Part shown: piece after piece, positions 11,180 through 21,686 of the stretch | Layout: every line of letters begins with the position of its first letter | How positions within the stretch are numbered: the stretch's first letter is position 1 | Source: Sanderia malayensis | Taxonomy: Eukaryota > Cnidaria > Scyphozoa > Semaeostomeae > Pelagiidae | Assembly: GCA_013076295.1 (NCBI GenBank) | Contig: RQOL01000721.1 | Span: forward strand, 132,213-196,212 | Reading direction: 5' to 3' | Length of the DNA stretch: 64,000 nt | Notes under the pieces: generated by a model | Seen by the model: only the letters and a program-made list of their open reading frames with translations | Told to the model about the DNA's origin: nothing | Database searches by the model: none | Program-made: the position numbers and the translations under genes

Positions 11180-12874
11180 CTATGAAAACAATGATGGTAC
11201 ATAATAGTCAATATAAAAGTCCGTAAGTTTTTCTTTCAAATTATCCCAAAAAGCCTTGTCAAATCTTATTAATTCATAAAAGAGTCCATGAGCAGTCCAT
11301 ACCACAAAATAGGAATTAGGTACTCCTGTGACACCCATTTGAATTTGGCATTGCGTAAAATATGAATGGTTTCTTCTCAGAGTTAGTTGATTATTACTGT
11401 TTCTTGTTAGGTAGGTTAAATCACTTTGTGCATCCAATGGTGATTTGTCTCTTATGGAATATGGGCATTTAATTTCAAGGCAGTATTTTCCACAACACTC
11501 GCATTGAATTATCTGATCTGGACTGCCACCAATAAATGGTCTGTCCTTACAAATAAAAATGCCACAGTCTGATGCTGAAACTTTCTTATGTTTCTCCCGA
11601 AAAGATTCCAAAAATGCTGAAATTGCTTCAGGTTCCATAGCCCTTCCATATCTTAGTGAAGGCAGATCTAACACTGGGCCTTTTCCATTGATCTTTTCAA
11701 AAATTGAAACTAAATTCAAAACTTCATTTTTAACTTTTGCCTTTTCAATGCTTTCTGATCTTGTCTTCACAGCATGGGCTTTTGAAGCTGAGATCATGTG
11801 TTTGCGGATAGCAAACCACAGAGGGTTGTTGCTTTGTCCTCGTGTTTCCTTTTCAATATCATCCACATGTGATGGAAAATATTCCATTTGAAGAAGAAAT
11901 TCATCTGGTGTATTTGAAATGAGAAGAAAATCTTCCAGTGTACTGATATTCACCTTTTCTTTATTTACTGCCTTTTTCAGTTGTTTAGCTTCTGTTGTAA
12001 AAATTATGGAGCTGTCACAAACACCTTTTATGGCTGCAGTAACTTCCTGAAGAGATAATGAACATTCCATGTTGATTGTTGGGTCATATCTCTTCTTTGG
12101 GGAGCAATTTAATTCAGCTTTTTTCTTGCCTCTTTGCCCAAAGTCACCCCTGCCGAGCTTCAGATCCTTAATTTTCACTGGAGCAACATTCTTATTGCTT
12201 GGAAGCCAAGAGCATGGTTTAGAAGTGCATGATGGACTATTTAACCCAATCCTGATAGCTGATTCAATTCTGAACAATGCTGCAGCAACATGATTACAGG
12301 TTTGAGATAACCCAGCCATGCATGTGCAATGTGCTTTCATGATACCGCCACTTCTTTTTGACAAGCAAACCCAGAGTTTGTGATGAGTATCAGAAATTCT
12401 TTGAGATGGCCTACAAGTTGCTTTTAAAAAGCAAAATTTACTTTCATCTGACACAGCATGGTAAAATAATGGGTTCAACCACCCTGTTGTATAATAGCTG
12501 TAAGCTTTTGAGGTTTTATAATCACTCAGATCCTTATTTTTCAGTTCACTTGGATGAAACGAAAGAAAATTAAAAATGTCAGGGTACAGTGTTGTTGGCC
12601 AGAGTCTAACCCCATCTTCTTCTTTTATCCAACCATCTTGAAGCTGAAAAGGATCTGGTAATGTCTCATCTTCAACTTGAAGTTTGTTGGCATATTCCAT
12701 GGCTACCTCTTGTTGTACTTCTTCTGCTGATTTTACAAGTGGCACATTGTTCTCGTGTGCGACGAACACCCTTGCAATAAGTTCTTCTTTGCGACCAGAT
12801 ACTTTCAGACCTCGAAGTCGAAGAAAATCTTTCAGTTCATCAACTTTCATCTTTGAAATAATTTCCAATTCCAT
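11180..12874 (-). CDS. SAP-SWIM-YqaJ nuclease, partner gene of transposon B
   Basis: An intact 564-codon frame starts at ATG 12872-12874. Residues 1-36 are a SAP-type DNA-binding motif (MKVDELKDFLRLRGLKVSGR). Around residues 180-200 is a SWIM zinc finger of CxC-x(n)-CxH form (AHCTCMAGLSQTCNHVAAA). The C-terminal half is a YqaJ-family recombination exonuclease: TRGQSNNPLWFAIRKHMISA, then the metal-binding signature FIGGSPDQII and YCLEIKCPYS (Asp and Glu-x-Lys, as in lambda-exonuclease-type nucleases), ending with YFVVWTAHGLFYELIRFD. It is expected to act in the nucleus on transposon DNA, perhaps on excision gaps; its real role is not established. It is convergent with the transposase gene and about 385 bases from it. 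There is no break, so it may be functional. Confidence 0.9.
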   Translation of the reverse strand: MELEIISKMKVDELKDFLRLRGLKVSGRKEELIARVFVAHENNVPLVKSAEEVQQEVAMEYANKLQVEDETLPDPFQLQDGWIKEEDGVRLWPTTLYPDIFNFLSFHPSELKNKDLSDYKTSKAYSYYTTGWLNPLFYHAVSDESKFCFLKATCRPSQRISDTHHKLWVCLSKRSGGIMKAHCTCMAGLSQTCNHVAAALFRIESAIRIGLNSPSCTSKPCSWLPSNKNVAPVKIKDLKLGRGDFGQRGKKKAELNCSPKKRYDPTINMECSLSLQEVTAAIKGVCDSSIIFTTEAKQLKKAVNKEKVNISTLEDFLLISNTPDEFLLQMEYFPSHVDDIEKETRGQSNNPLWFAIRKHMISASKAHAVKTRSESIEKAKVKNEVLNLVSIFEKINGKGPVLDLPSLRYGRAMEPEAISAFLESFREKHKKVSASDCGIFICKDRPFIGGSPDQIIQCECCGKYCLEIKCPYSIRDKSPLDAQSDLTYLTRNSNNQLTLRRNHSYFTQCQIQMGVTGVPNSYFVVWTAHGLFYELIRFDKAFWDNLKEKLTDFYIDYYVPSLFS

Positions 12875-12960
12875 GATGCCTCGAAAGCTGACTTGACTTA
12901 CCAGCTTACGAAGAAAGAGTCACAAAGCAAAACAAATATCAACAAAAAAATCGGCAGCAG

Positions 12961-13222
12961 AACGAAGCAAATGCGGTTGTATGCGTAGCCTGACAGAGCA
13001 AAGTACTCACAAGAGCTTTTAAAAAAGCTGTTCCCCTGATATCAGACTACGCAAAGACAGATAAAACACAGACAAAACTCAAACTTTCCTCGTATTCTTC
13101 AGCAATTCTTCAAGACAGACACACGATCACTGTTGTAAACAAATGGTTGGCAAGAATCTTTCACCCCTAATTAGTACCCAGATCTCCGCGCGAAACAGAG
13201 GCCGCGAATATCGAATTGGTGT
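12961..13222 (-). repeat. Right terminal inverted repeat of transposon B
   Basis: Mirror of 8921-9182. The start codon of the YqaJ gene lies about 87 bases inside it, so the repeat probably includes that gene's promoter, just as the left repeat lies upstream of the transposase. Confidence 0.95.
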
Positions 13223-13238
13223 ATATGTATAACTTTTG

Positions 13239-13505
13239 ATTATAAATAGAATCACCAGAAGCTTCATTTTTTAAAAGAAAGACAAGATCTAAATTTTTCT
13301 TTCTTAATACTATATATTCTATATATTCGACTACACGAACGAGTAGTCATCATCAGAGTGATGATGATGATGATGACTACTCGTTCGTGTAGTCGAATAT
13401 ATAGAATATATAGTATTAAGAAAGAAAAATTTAGATCTTGTCTTTCTTTTAAAAAAATGAAGCTTCTGGTGATTCTATTTATAATAAAGCTTTTTGCCCG
13501 AATTA
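13239..13505. repeat. Long hairpin (snap-back) insertion with 16-bp target duplication
   Basis: Bases 13239-13485 form an inverted repeat with arms of about 115-120 bases around a GATGATGATGATGA-like centre near 13362. The arms are almost identical by eye. The whole is flanked by a perfect 16-bp direct repeat, ATATGTATAACTTTTG (13223-13238 and 13506-13521). About 20 bases (AAAGCTTTTTGCCCGAATTA) lie between the right arm and the right duplication. There is no coding capacity. It is either a foldback element or an inverted-dimer product of retrotransposition. If transcribed, it would make a long double-stranded RNA hairpin. Confidence 0.85.
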
Positions 13506-13766
13506 ATATGTATAACTTTTGCAATTAGTTGCTGCCGTGAAACACTGGCAGAATATAATCAAGTCCTTTTTGAGAAAAGAATCTTTCTTGCTTCCTTGTA
13601 CCAATTCTAGCTAGTGCGCAAATTCAAATCTTAATCTGTTCAGCGTGCGATCTGTGTGCACCACTGATATCTGACATGGTTATAGCCTTTGCTGCACTGA
13701 TGCTATCTTTAAAACCCTGAAGAACAAAGACATAATGTTCTTCCGTGAAGTCAAACCAATTCGAGA

Positions 13767-13817
13767 CAATGCAGGGACAGGAAACACTTTTCAAAAGTGT
13801 TTCCTGTCCCTGCATTG
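13767..13817. repeat. Perfect palindrome of about 51 bases
   Basis: The arm CAATGCAGGGACAGGAAACA followed by CTTTT is mirrored exactly on the other side of a tiny centre (CTTTTCAAAAG). It sits next to the boundary of the interspersed repeat that begins near 13822. A palindrome this exact usually marks a recent event such as a foldback insertion or template-switch duplication. Confidence 0.85.
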
Positions 13818-13821
13818 CCGG

Positions 13822-14518
13822 CAATGACGAAACAACAATGACGGTCGGCTACTACCTGAACTACAACCATCTCACTCAAAAAACAAAACAAAGCTACCAC
13901 CTGTGTTCTCAATTGTTTCCTGTAATTTTCCAGAGGTCTCTTAACAATTAGCAAATCTTTACAAAGATAATTCAGGTCGTAAAACTCTTTGAAAGGCGCC
14001 CAGTTATCCTTTGTGTGCAAAACAAAAACACACGTCTTCTCCAAAAGTACCTGCTGTTCAACCCGAGGGCAAATTTGCATGATGACGAAATACGTGTGAC
14101 AGTTCACGTGAAGTCGCGAAAGAGCCAATCAAATTACAACAAAAGGCGAAACAGGTCACATGAACAGCGAATACCTTGTTCGGAAATAGAGTTTGCGACA
14201 CGAATTTGGAAGTTTCCCCACCGCAAACCATAGTTTTTTCGTGATAGCACAATTAGCAGAATAATTAGTGGAATAATTCAAAAATTCGGTAGAAAATCGA
14301 AAAACAAAATCCATTACCCTGGTTAAAATAATAAACTAAACATTCAGTGTGAAATACATCGCCATATACCCTCAAACAAAATAGCCTTTGTGATTAAACG
14401 GTTCGCCGTTTCTTCCCAGTGTTTTGGGGCATTCGACCTATTGTTTCGGGTCAAATCTATTGTTTTTGGCAAGGAAAGTGCGTCATCACGTGATTCCGCA
14501 GAATATATATATTAGAAA
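13822..14518 (+). repeat. Interspersed repeat family, copy 1
   Basis: About 690 bases match 61405-62090 in inverted orientation. Shared landmarks include the GTAAAACTCTTTGAAAGGCG block, the CACGTG-containing block near 14105, the block CATCACGTGATTCCGCAG near 14486 and a common AT-rich end TTCTAATATATATATTCTGC (reverse strand). No long ORF is conserved, since short frames differ between copies. It looks like a non-autonomous element or a solo terminal repeat of a larger one. Confidence 0.8.
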
Positions 14519-14719
14519 ATACTTCAAAAAGTACTTCAAAAGTGAAGACGATATAGTACTTTGAAACAAATAAAAGTGTGTCGATTATGGGTATTAGTAT
14601 GCTAAATTATCAAAGAGGACATCTAATACTCAGAAAGTATTTTTGGCTTTTGTGGCACGCAATACCAAATGACAGGGGCAGAATAATACGTCTTCCAGTC
14701 AGCATATCGGTCATAAAGC

Positions 14720-15852
14720 TTGCAAGTGAGGTTTTTGAGCTCAAACAAGAGTGACTGCAATATCGCACAGATTCTGGGAATTTGCACAGATTCCAGGAAG
14801 GCTTGTAAAAAATGCAGCATTGTTGCTGAGATCAGAAGCAAAATAATTTCAGACTCCCTTGCATGGCCTCCACTGGCATCTCAACTTCAATGCAACAATT
14901 TCTCATTGCCAAAGAATTTGAATATATTTGTGGCTACTTTGCTTGATACAAATGATGCTGATGAGCAAATATTCACACCAAAAACAACATCTTCATCACA
15001 ATATTCTGTATATGGCGAATAAAGGAAATGTCTAACACCAAAACGCATTCCTGTTGCCATTCACCAGTGAAGTTCTTTACAGGGATTGTGGACTTTGTGA
15101 GATTCTCAATCGATTGGGCATGGGGTTTCGTATTCTTAGAAGTTAGAAATTGACAATGCATTTGTATTGCCAGAAGGTAGCAGCTCAGGCAACGAGGAGA
15201 TTTGTTCTTCCTGGGAAAATATATCCCCAAGTTCAAGTCTCATTGGTGTATGATAACATAGATTGGCTTCAAGAAACTCTAAGTGGAGCTAATACATCTC
15301 ATCGAGTAAACAGAGTTTTTTATTCAGAAGGAAATCATTGATTCACAACCAGAGAATTCAACAGCAGGAACAACCATAGAGAGATCACATCAACGAAGCC
15401 TGGGGTGTCGAGACACTTGAGTTGCCCTGCCTACAAGGCTGGAGCCTGGCCTGAGCGCCCAACTTTTTTACCTTGAACTAACATGGGTGGTGAAAAAAGT
15501 CGCAAACTGGCTTGGTTAAGGAACAAGCCGCTAAAGCTGTGTACATTGCTTGGAAGCAAACCAATATTTTTCACAGTGTTTTTATACGACTTGGAGCATT
15601 TCGCACTACATAGACGCTCCTTGCAGTCATTGGAAAGCGATTTGGCGATGCTGGCCTAAGAGATTTGCATTGAGTCAAGCATAATAGCTGAGGGATCAGT
15701 CGATGGTGTTCTGGGTGGTAAACAGTATAACCATGCAGTTAGGTTGCACTAGTTGATGTTCCAGTCTTTCATGATATTAATATGGGAATGCTTTCTTTCT
15801 TGGATTCAAGCATGTCAGGAACCAACAAGAGGTACATTACGAAGTTTTCTAT
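14720..15852 (+). pseudogene. Uncharacterised repeat-encoded gene, N-terminal part (split by MULE)
   Basis: Several frames carry pieces of one decayed gene: AEIRSKIISDSLAWPPLASQ near 14830, YDNIDWLQETLSGANTSHRV near 15250, and fragments ending in GMLSFLDSSMSGTNKRYITK near 15830. I recognise this pattern (xxNIDxxxETLTGxGTSHxxN) from a large protein family of unknown function that is multicopy in corals and fish. Stops and frameshifts are frequent. It continues at 22829 beyond the MULE insertion. It is probably itself part of a mobile element. Function is unknown. Confidence 0.65.
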
Positions 15853-15974
15853 CTGATGCTGTTTTCCAGACCTTTGGCCCCACCTGTGTTCTGCCCCAGG
15901 TACGTTCCGCCCCACCCTATCTAGTCATTCCGCCCACCCACATAAGTCATCCCCCCCACATATTGTTTTGTTAC

Positions 15975-16470
15975 ATTTGGTCGTATATACATTTCTACTG
16001 GGATATTATTTCATCTACTGCCGTATTTGTAGTAAATTTTCTACAAAAACACTTTACTTAGGCTATTTAGGCCATTCCAAATTGACAAACAAAGTGAGTG
16101 ATGCCATGCCAGTATCTGAAGAGGTGGGAGAGTATGCATAAATCCACTTACTGGAACTTGCTGGTAAAATCACGGAACCTACTTGCTCTAAAAGACGCAT
16201 TTCCGTGCTCGAAATATGTTTGAAATTTAAAAGTATGAAATAATGTAATCTCCCTTTTGAATGTAAACAAGTCTGTTAAGTTAGCAACTCAATGAAATAA
16301 AGCGCGCCGATACAGAGTACATAGGTTTCAAGGATCCAGTATTGAACTTCCTGAAATATTTAAGAAGTTGAGCACTACTTTTTATAAACCACTTTCTTAT
16401 TAAGAAAAATAACGTGTGGAGGCAACAACATCTATCGTAAAGCTGGCTTTAATTGAAAACAAGGTTTTAT
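15975..16470. other. MULE interior without recognised gene
   Basis: No ORF of interest was seen between the left terminal repeat and the Penelope-like insertion. The sequence is AT-rich. Confidence 0.5.
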
Positions 16471-16704
16471 TATACAATGATGAAATATTTGTATCTTTGA
16501 TCTTCACAGATTGATGACAGTGCTCAATGCATACTCAGAGCGTTTATAGTAAACAAACAAAGAAAAAACTCTTCTATTCTGCTACTGGCAGTTTCATGTC
16601 TTACTTTAAGACAATCCTCAGGCAACTAAAAAGATTCGTTACAATAACAAACTAAAAACGTTCCAATGATTTCGTTTTCGAAATCGACGTCAGATCTGTT
16701 CGTC

Positions 16705-18818
16705 TCAACAAAACTCAAGTTCGAATTTGCGCTGATGTCGACACTTGCCCATGATTTCGGATCGCTTATTCAGCAGGTTGCTTCCAGGGAAATTAATGAT
16801 TTCAAATTTCTCAGCTTCACAGAGTGCACAACGACCTGATTCTGGAGTGAACGCTTTAGACTTCCTGATGACTCTCCAAACAATGCTTGGGATCCCACCA
16901 CCATCTTTGATTTGCCACACCTCTGTTGAAAGCGTTGTCTTATTACGGTATTTTTCAAGATTGAAAGATGTTTTATGTGCACTATACCGTGTCTTGAACG
17001 TTGATTCGCAGAGACCGATGTACTTTTTCTCTCCGTATCCGGGTAGACTTGATGTTAAAGTGGCTTCATAAACGATATTCGACACCAAGCAGTTCTGGCT
17101 CATAGGGCAGCTTTCTTTACGAATGCAGTTGCACGTTCTTTCGTCGGGTTGCGGTTGAGATGACAAAACTTTTTTGTTATGGGCGTTGATGACTGATTTG
17201 ATGTTCGGCATGCAGCTATAGCTGACTTTAACAGTGTTTTTGTTAAAAATCTTATGGAGCTTATGACCTTGTGGGAAATGAATTTGTATCATGTTGAGAA
17301 AGCATCTGCCAACATTTGTTTCCACGTTGTTGTTAAAAGGTGGGTTGAACCATTGGATTTTTCTACTTCTGTTTCGTCTTGGTCGTGGTGCATTTGGTGT
17401 ATATTCGAAGTTGTGGTCGTAGCCGGATCTCCTTAAAGCTTCTGCATAAAATGGTGTTGATTCATTAAAGATTGCTTCGTTTGCAGATAAAATCGACAGG
17501 CGATTTTGAATTGAGAACGGAATCTGCTTGATGATGTTGGGTGGGTGATTGGATTTAACATGAACATAGTTGACTTCGTTATTCGGCTTGTGGTACGGTC
17601 TGTAGGTGCCGGTGTTCAGATCGAGGGTAACATCAAGATAGTTGACGATTTTCTTGTTGCATTCGATGACCAACTCAAGTTTATGCTTTCGGAACAATGT
17701 CTGAAACTCCTTCTTTATTCGTTCACTTTCAGGCCCGCTGACGTTTTTGAATACTGTCAATCCATCGTCCCTGTACAGTCCGATATTTCCTTCTTGTGCT
17801 TTGCCGGGATAAGCGAGAGTAGAAAACAGCCAACAAGCTCACATACCTCTGCACCGTCAAAAGCACCCATCGTCACATCAAAAAGTTTATCACCTTTCTT
17901 TATCCAACTTTCTTTCTTGTTGAACAACAGCGATTTTCGCGAGTGGAAAGTGATCTCTTTGTCCTTTTTGCTGATTTGGACGTTTTTTTCGGCAAAAGTG
18001 ATCACGTTTTTCAATAATGATTCCGTAATTGAGGGGTAAAAGTCCTTAACATCGAACATCATGAATACGTGATTTGATTTATCTTCAATTTTCGAAAACC
18101 AATCGATAACGCTTTTGGTGTTTTTCCACTGGTTGAGATTTAATTTTGCTCGAACTTGCGTGGTGATCTTTTCTAGAATAACTTTGCTTATACGGCCAAG
18201 TTCGTTTTTTGCTGGATTGATCAGTCTAGTGGTTGGATTATTTGCGAAGTTCTCTTTGTGATCTTTCAGTGTTACAAAACAGTTATTCTCTGCGTTAACG
18301 TTCATGCGTTGGATGATGGGGTTGTCTTTAAGGATATTCTTACCGGAGTAATTGATTGCGTTTTTGATTTTGTCGTCAGCTTTTTTGTACGTTGCGGTAA
18401 CAGAGTTTTGAAGTATTCTGCCGTATTCTTCTTTGTCAACTTTGTACATATTAGTTGTTTTGTCGGCTGGAACATACAGTTTATCAGAGTGTTTGATTTG
18501 CTGCACGTCTTGTCGCATTCGGTTCTGGAAGTCATTCGTAGTCCTTTTGAATTTTAGCTTCTGAATTAAACCAATAAGATCTTTTTCGAAATTCGCCATT
18601 TCTGGTACTATATTAGGAGTGACTCTGGATTTGAACCCATACGTTTCCGGTTGCTGGTCTTCTTTCTTTTCCTCATCGTCCTTTTCTTGGAAAAATATCG
18701 CCTTCCACCTCATGCGCTTGATAACAGCTTCGATTTTATTGATAAGTTGCGCCTTGTAGTTGTTAATGGACGCCGTTGGAATGTTTTTAGTCGAGTAATG
18801 TAAGTTTGTTTTCTCCAT
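16705..18818 (-). pseudogene. Penelope-like reverse transcriptase with GIY-YIG endonuclease
   Basis: Two frames (18818-17757 and 17760-16705) form one protein of about 700 residues. The RT part has ADKTTNMYKV, FVTLKDHKENF, TRLINPAKNELGRIS, catalytic MMFDVKDFYPSIT and MGAFDGAEVCELVG. The catalytic GLYRDDGLTVF motif is present but in the other frame: a one-base deletion at about 17796-17803 causes a stop right after it. The second frame then carries the connector, a cysteine cluster (CNCIRKESCPMSQNC) and a GIY-YIG nuclease (IVYEATL, KKYIGLCESTFKTRYSAHK, catalytic Glu probably in LSTEVWQI). It ends with FELEFC. Apart from the one frameshift it is intact. The RT is telomerase-related by family knowledge. 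Confidence 0.9.
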
Positions 18819-18921
18819 TAGATATTCGATCTTGAAGTACAGTGCTCAACCGATTTAGGAGCGATTTATATTTGTATCTTTGATCTTCACAGATTGATGA
18901 CAGTGCTCAATGTCAATGTTG

Positions 18922-19518
18922 TTTCTCAACATGATACAAATTCATTTCCCACAAGGTCATAAGCTCCATAAGATTTTTAACAAAAACACTGTTAAAGTCA
19001 GCTATAGCTGCATGCCGAACATCAAATCAGTCATCAACGCCCATAACAAAAAAGTTTTGTCATCTCAACCGCAACCCGACGAAAGAACGTGCAACTGCAT
19101 TCGTAAAGAAAGCTGCCCCATGAGCCAGAACTGCTTGGTGTCGAATATCGTTTATGAAGCCACTTTAACATGAAGTCTACCCGGATACGGAGAGAAAAAG
19201 TACATCGGTCTCTGCGAATCAACGTTCAAGACACGGTATAGTGCACATAAAGCATCTTTCAATCTTGAAAAATAGCGTAATAAGACAACGCTTTCAACAG
19301 AGGTGTGGCGAATCAAAGATGGTGGTGGGATCCCAAGCATTGTTTGGAGAGTCATCAGGAAGTCTAAAGCGTTCACTCCAGAATCAGGTCGTTGTGCACT
19401 CTGTGAAGCTGAGAAATTTGAAATCATTAATTTCCCTGGAAGCAACCTGCTGAATAAGCGATCCGAAATCATGGGCAAGTGTCGACATCAGCGCAAATTC
19501 GAACTTGAGCTTTGTTGA
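18922..19518 (+). pseudogene. Truncated second Penelope copy (connector and GIY-YIG only)
   Basis: The frame starts inside the coding sequence (LNMIQIHFPQGHKLHKIF) and matches 16705-17303 of the minus copy at very high identity. Two in-frame stops are specific to this copy: TGA near 19172 (after YEATLT) and TAG near 19273 (after FNLEK). No RT domain is present. The apparent upstream codons come from flanking sequence. Confidence 0.88.
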
Positions 19519-19858
19519 GACGAACAGATCTGACGTCGATTTCGAAAACGAAATCATTGGAACGTTTTTAGTTTGTTATTGTAACGAATCTTTTTAGTTG
19601 CCTGAGGATTGTCTTAAAGTAAGACATGAAACTGCCAGTAGCAGAATAAAAGAGTTTTTTCTTTGTTTGTTTACTACAATGATGAAATATAATATCGAAA
19701 TAAAGGTATATGCTGCAACACTGAGGAACAAGAAATTTTATTATATTAAGTATTATCAGGAATACAATGTACAACAATGAGATATAATTAAAAGGATCAA
19801 AATAATTCTATATTTATATACGTTATATATTTAAAAAAAGGATTAAAGAAATAGGCAG

Positions 19859-21686
19859 TTATTCATTTGGTCCATTTAAATAGCCAACAGCTTTTAAAAG
19901 TGAAAAAATGCTGATTTCATCTTTGGCATATTGTTTCCATAGTTCAAAAAAACGTCCTTGTCGATTACGGAAAGTTTTTCTTTGGTACCTTTGTAACTTG
20001 TTATTTTTTACTAGTTTGGCCTGAAGGGTAACAAAGCGAGACTCTTCATATAGTAAAGGGAGCAAGAGATAAAACTGAATCGAGCTCCTTCCCGACTTGT
20101 TGTTTAGGCGACGATGCCAGCCTTCCACATCATTATTGGTTCGTACAGGCTGATTATATACTGGCCATGTGTCTGGTGACCACTTGCTGGTCTGAATCCA
20201 GGTATCTCTCACATATTGCACCAGACCAGCAAATACAGCAGTGGACCTCCGGTCAAGGTGCTCGAATGCTGGAATGATGTGCTCTGATGGAAGAAATAGA
20301 AGTGCCATGATGGCTCTGATGTAATCATGGGCTGCTGGTGTGTCCTTGTATGTTGTTGCAAGCCCAAGATTTTGTACTTTTCTCCAAATTGCTTGGGTCC
20401 AATGGAATGAGCAGCCTTGAATGTTGCTTGTCAGGACTTTTCTGCATGCTTCGAAATCTAAGACTGCCTTATCCATTGACGGCTCGCCATTCATTAACTC
20501 CAGGATTGCTCTTAGCACTGCAACGCATCTTTTGTTTTCCGTCTAGACATTTATACCATCACCAAAGGCGTCTGTTTGATGTTACCATTCTCCCCTTTCA
20601 AAAATGCGTGGATCGAGAACAGTTGGGTGAACGGCTCCTTCACAATTTTGAAAGTGCCGTCCATATACCAAGTTTTGGCGTTTTTTAGAAGACACAGCTG
20701 GTTACTTGTGGCAAAAACAAGATGTCTTGCTCCATTCAGTTTAACATCTGCACGCAAGAAGTCTGCGGGGATATGCTCAGTGCTGAGAGTAAAGTCAAGA
20801 TCAGTCGGCTCTTTCGGTCGCATCTTTTGTCTGTGGCGATTTGCTTGCCTGACCAAACTGGAAATTGAAGACTGACGGCAAGCTGGTTGTCACTGAACCT
20901 CGGTAGAATGATTATTGATGACACTCTCAACGATATTTGAGGCTGATTTGAACACATTAGCAGCGGCCTTCTTCTTGATTGCAGCTGTTATCTTGGTAGC
21001 TGTGCCAATGCCAGGCTTCGCAGGATGACAATGTGCTTGTGGTCCTCGGTGGAATGTCTGCCCATCTTGCTGCATTGATGCTCTGCAGGACAGGGCTTTG
21101 CTTCTCACACTACATCTCCAGGCCTTCTTTCCACTTGCCCAAGCCTGTCACATGACGTATGAACAGCCGTCGCTTTCTACAAGCCTCTCTTTCCCCTGCC
21201 TTGTAGCACCAATTATAATCTCACAATGCAGTCCTTTCCTGGCACCAACAGGGTCGATTACAGCTTCGGTTGGTAGAGGATCTTCTAAACTATCTTCCTG
21301 CGTGGCCATTCTATCTGCAACAGGTTCATGACGTTGAACTCTTCTTCGTCCTCCGTACCCGCAAAGAGGGGAAAGGGTGTATCCATACTTTCGATCTCAT
21401 TCTGAAAGAAGAAATCAAATTTTTTTTATTACTCTTTTCATAGAAAAAATGAATATTAGTGTGTATAATATGGAAAAAAATTTAAATCAAGAGCCATTCT
21501 GATACATACCTTGCATTTGCAGCATCTAAACTCGATATCTTTTTGCTCACGGCACATTTCTCTATATTCTTGTCTGGAGATTCCAGTCTCGCAGGTCCTG
21601 TGTTGCCAGCTCTTACATGAATCGCATTCAATGGCCTCTTGTCTTGCCCTCACTTCATTATTGCAAAATGCACATAATGAAGCCAT
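19859..21686 (-). pseudogene. MULE transposase with PHD-like and FLYWCH-type zinc fingers
   Basis: The first exon (21686-21514) encodes a PHD-like finger (LCAFCNNEV, IECDSCKSWQHRTC, FRCCKCK) and ends at a GTATGT donor; the acceptor is near 21399. A FLYWCH-type finger follows (SYVM, KKAWRCSVRSKALSCRASM, GPQAHCHP). The MULE core begins with KTWYMDGTFKIVKEPF (first catalytic Asp), then AVLDFEACRK and GCSFHWTQAIWRKVQ, and ends with NNDVEGWHRRLN. It is broken by in-frame TGAs at 21148-21150 and 20890-20892 and a frameshift near 20540. Domain order is normal for metazoan MULEs; the extra N-terminal PHD finger is less usual. A dead transposase. Confidence 0.85.

Larger units (their letters stand above)
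8921..13222. mobile_element. Complete ISL2EU-like two-gene DNA transposon B
   Basis: The 4302-bp element is bounded by 262-bp terminal inverted repeats (8921-9182 and 12961-13222) that differ by one base in my comparison (C versus A around 8973). It starts ACACC and ends GGTGT, and is flanked by AT on both sides (8919-8920, 13223-13224). It holds a THAP-DDE transposase on + and a SAP-SWIM-YqaJ protein on -, transcribed towards each other. The arrangement and AT duplication fit the ISL2EU superfamily as I know it. The near-identical ends mean recent insertion, or homogenisation of the ends by recombination. Confidence 0.9.
16490..19675. mobile_element. Penelope-like element: inverted pair of copies in one insertion
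   Basis: A nearly full copy on the minus strand (about 18830-16549) and a 5'-truncated copy on the plus strand (about 18922-19675) lie head to head, sharing the same 3' end (TTTGTTTGTTTACTA). The unit is bounded by a 15-bp direct repeat ACAATGATGAAATAT (16475-16489, 19676-19690), so it behaves as a single insertion. A 45-base sequence beginning ATATTTGTATCTTTGATC occurs in the same orientation at 16486-16530 and 18868-18912, next to each copy. Such partial, inverted arrangements are a known habit of Penelope-like elements. Confidence 0.85.

Noticed and set aside
13239..13505. Transcription terminator reading of the long hairpin
   Set aside because: Far too long for an intrinsic terminator, in a eukaryotic context, and flanked by a target duplication, which fits an insertion.
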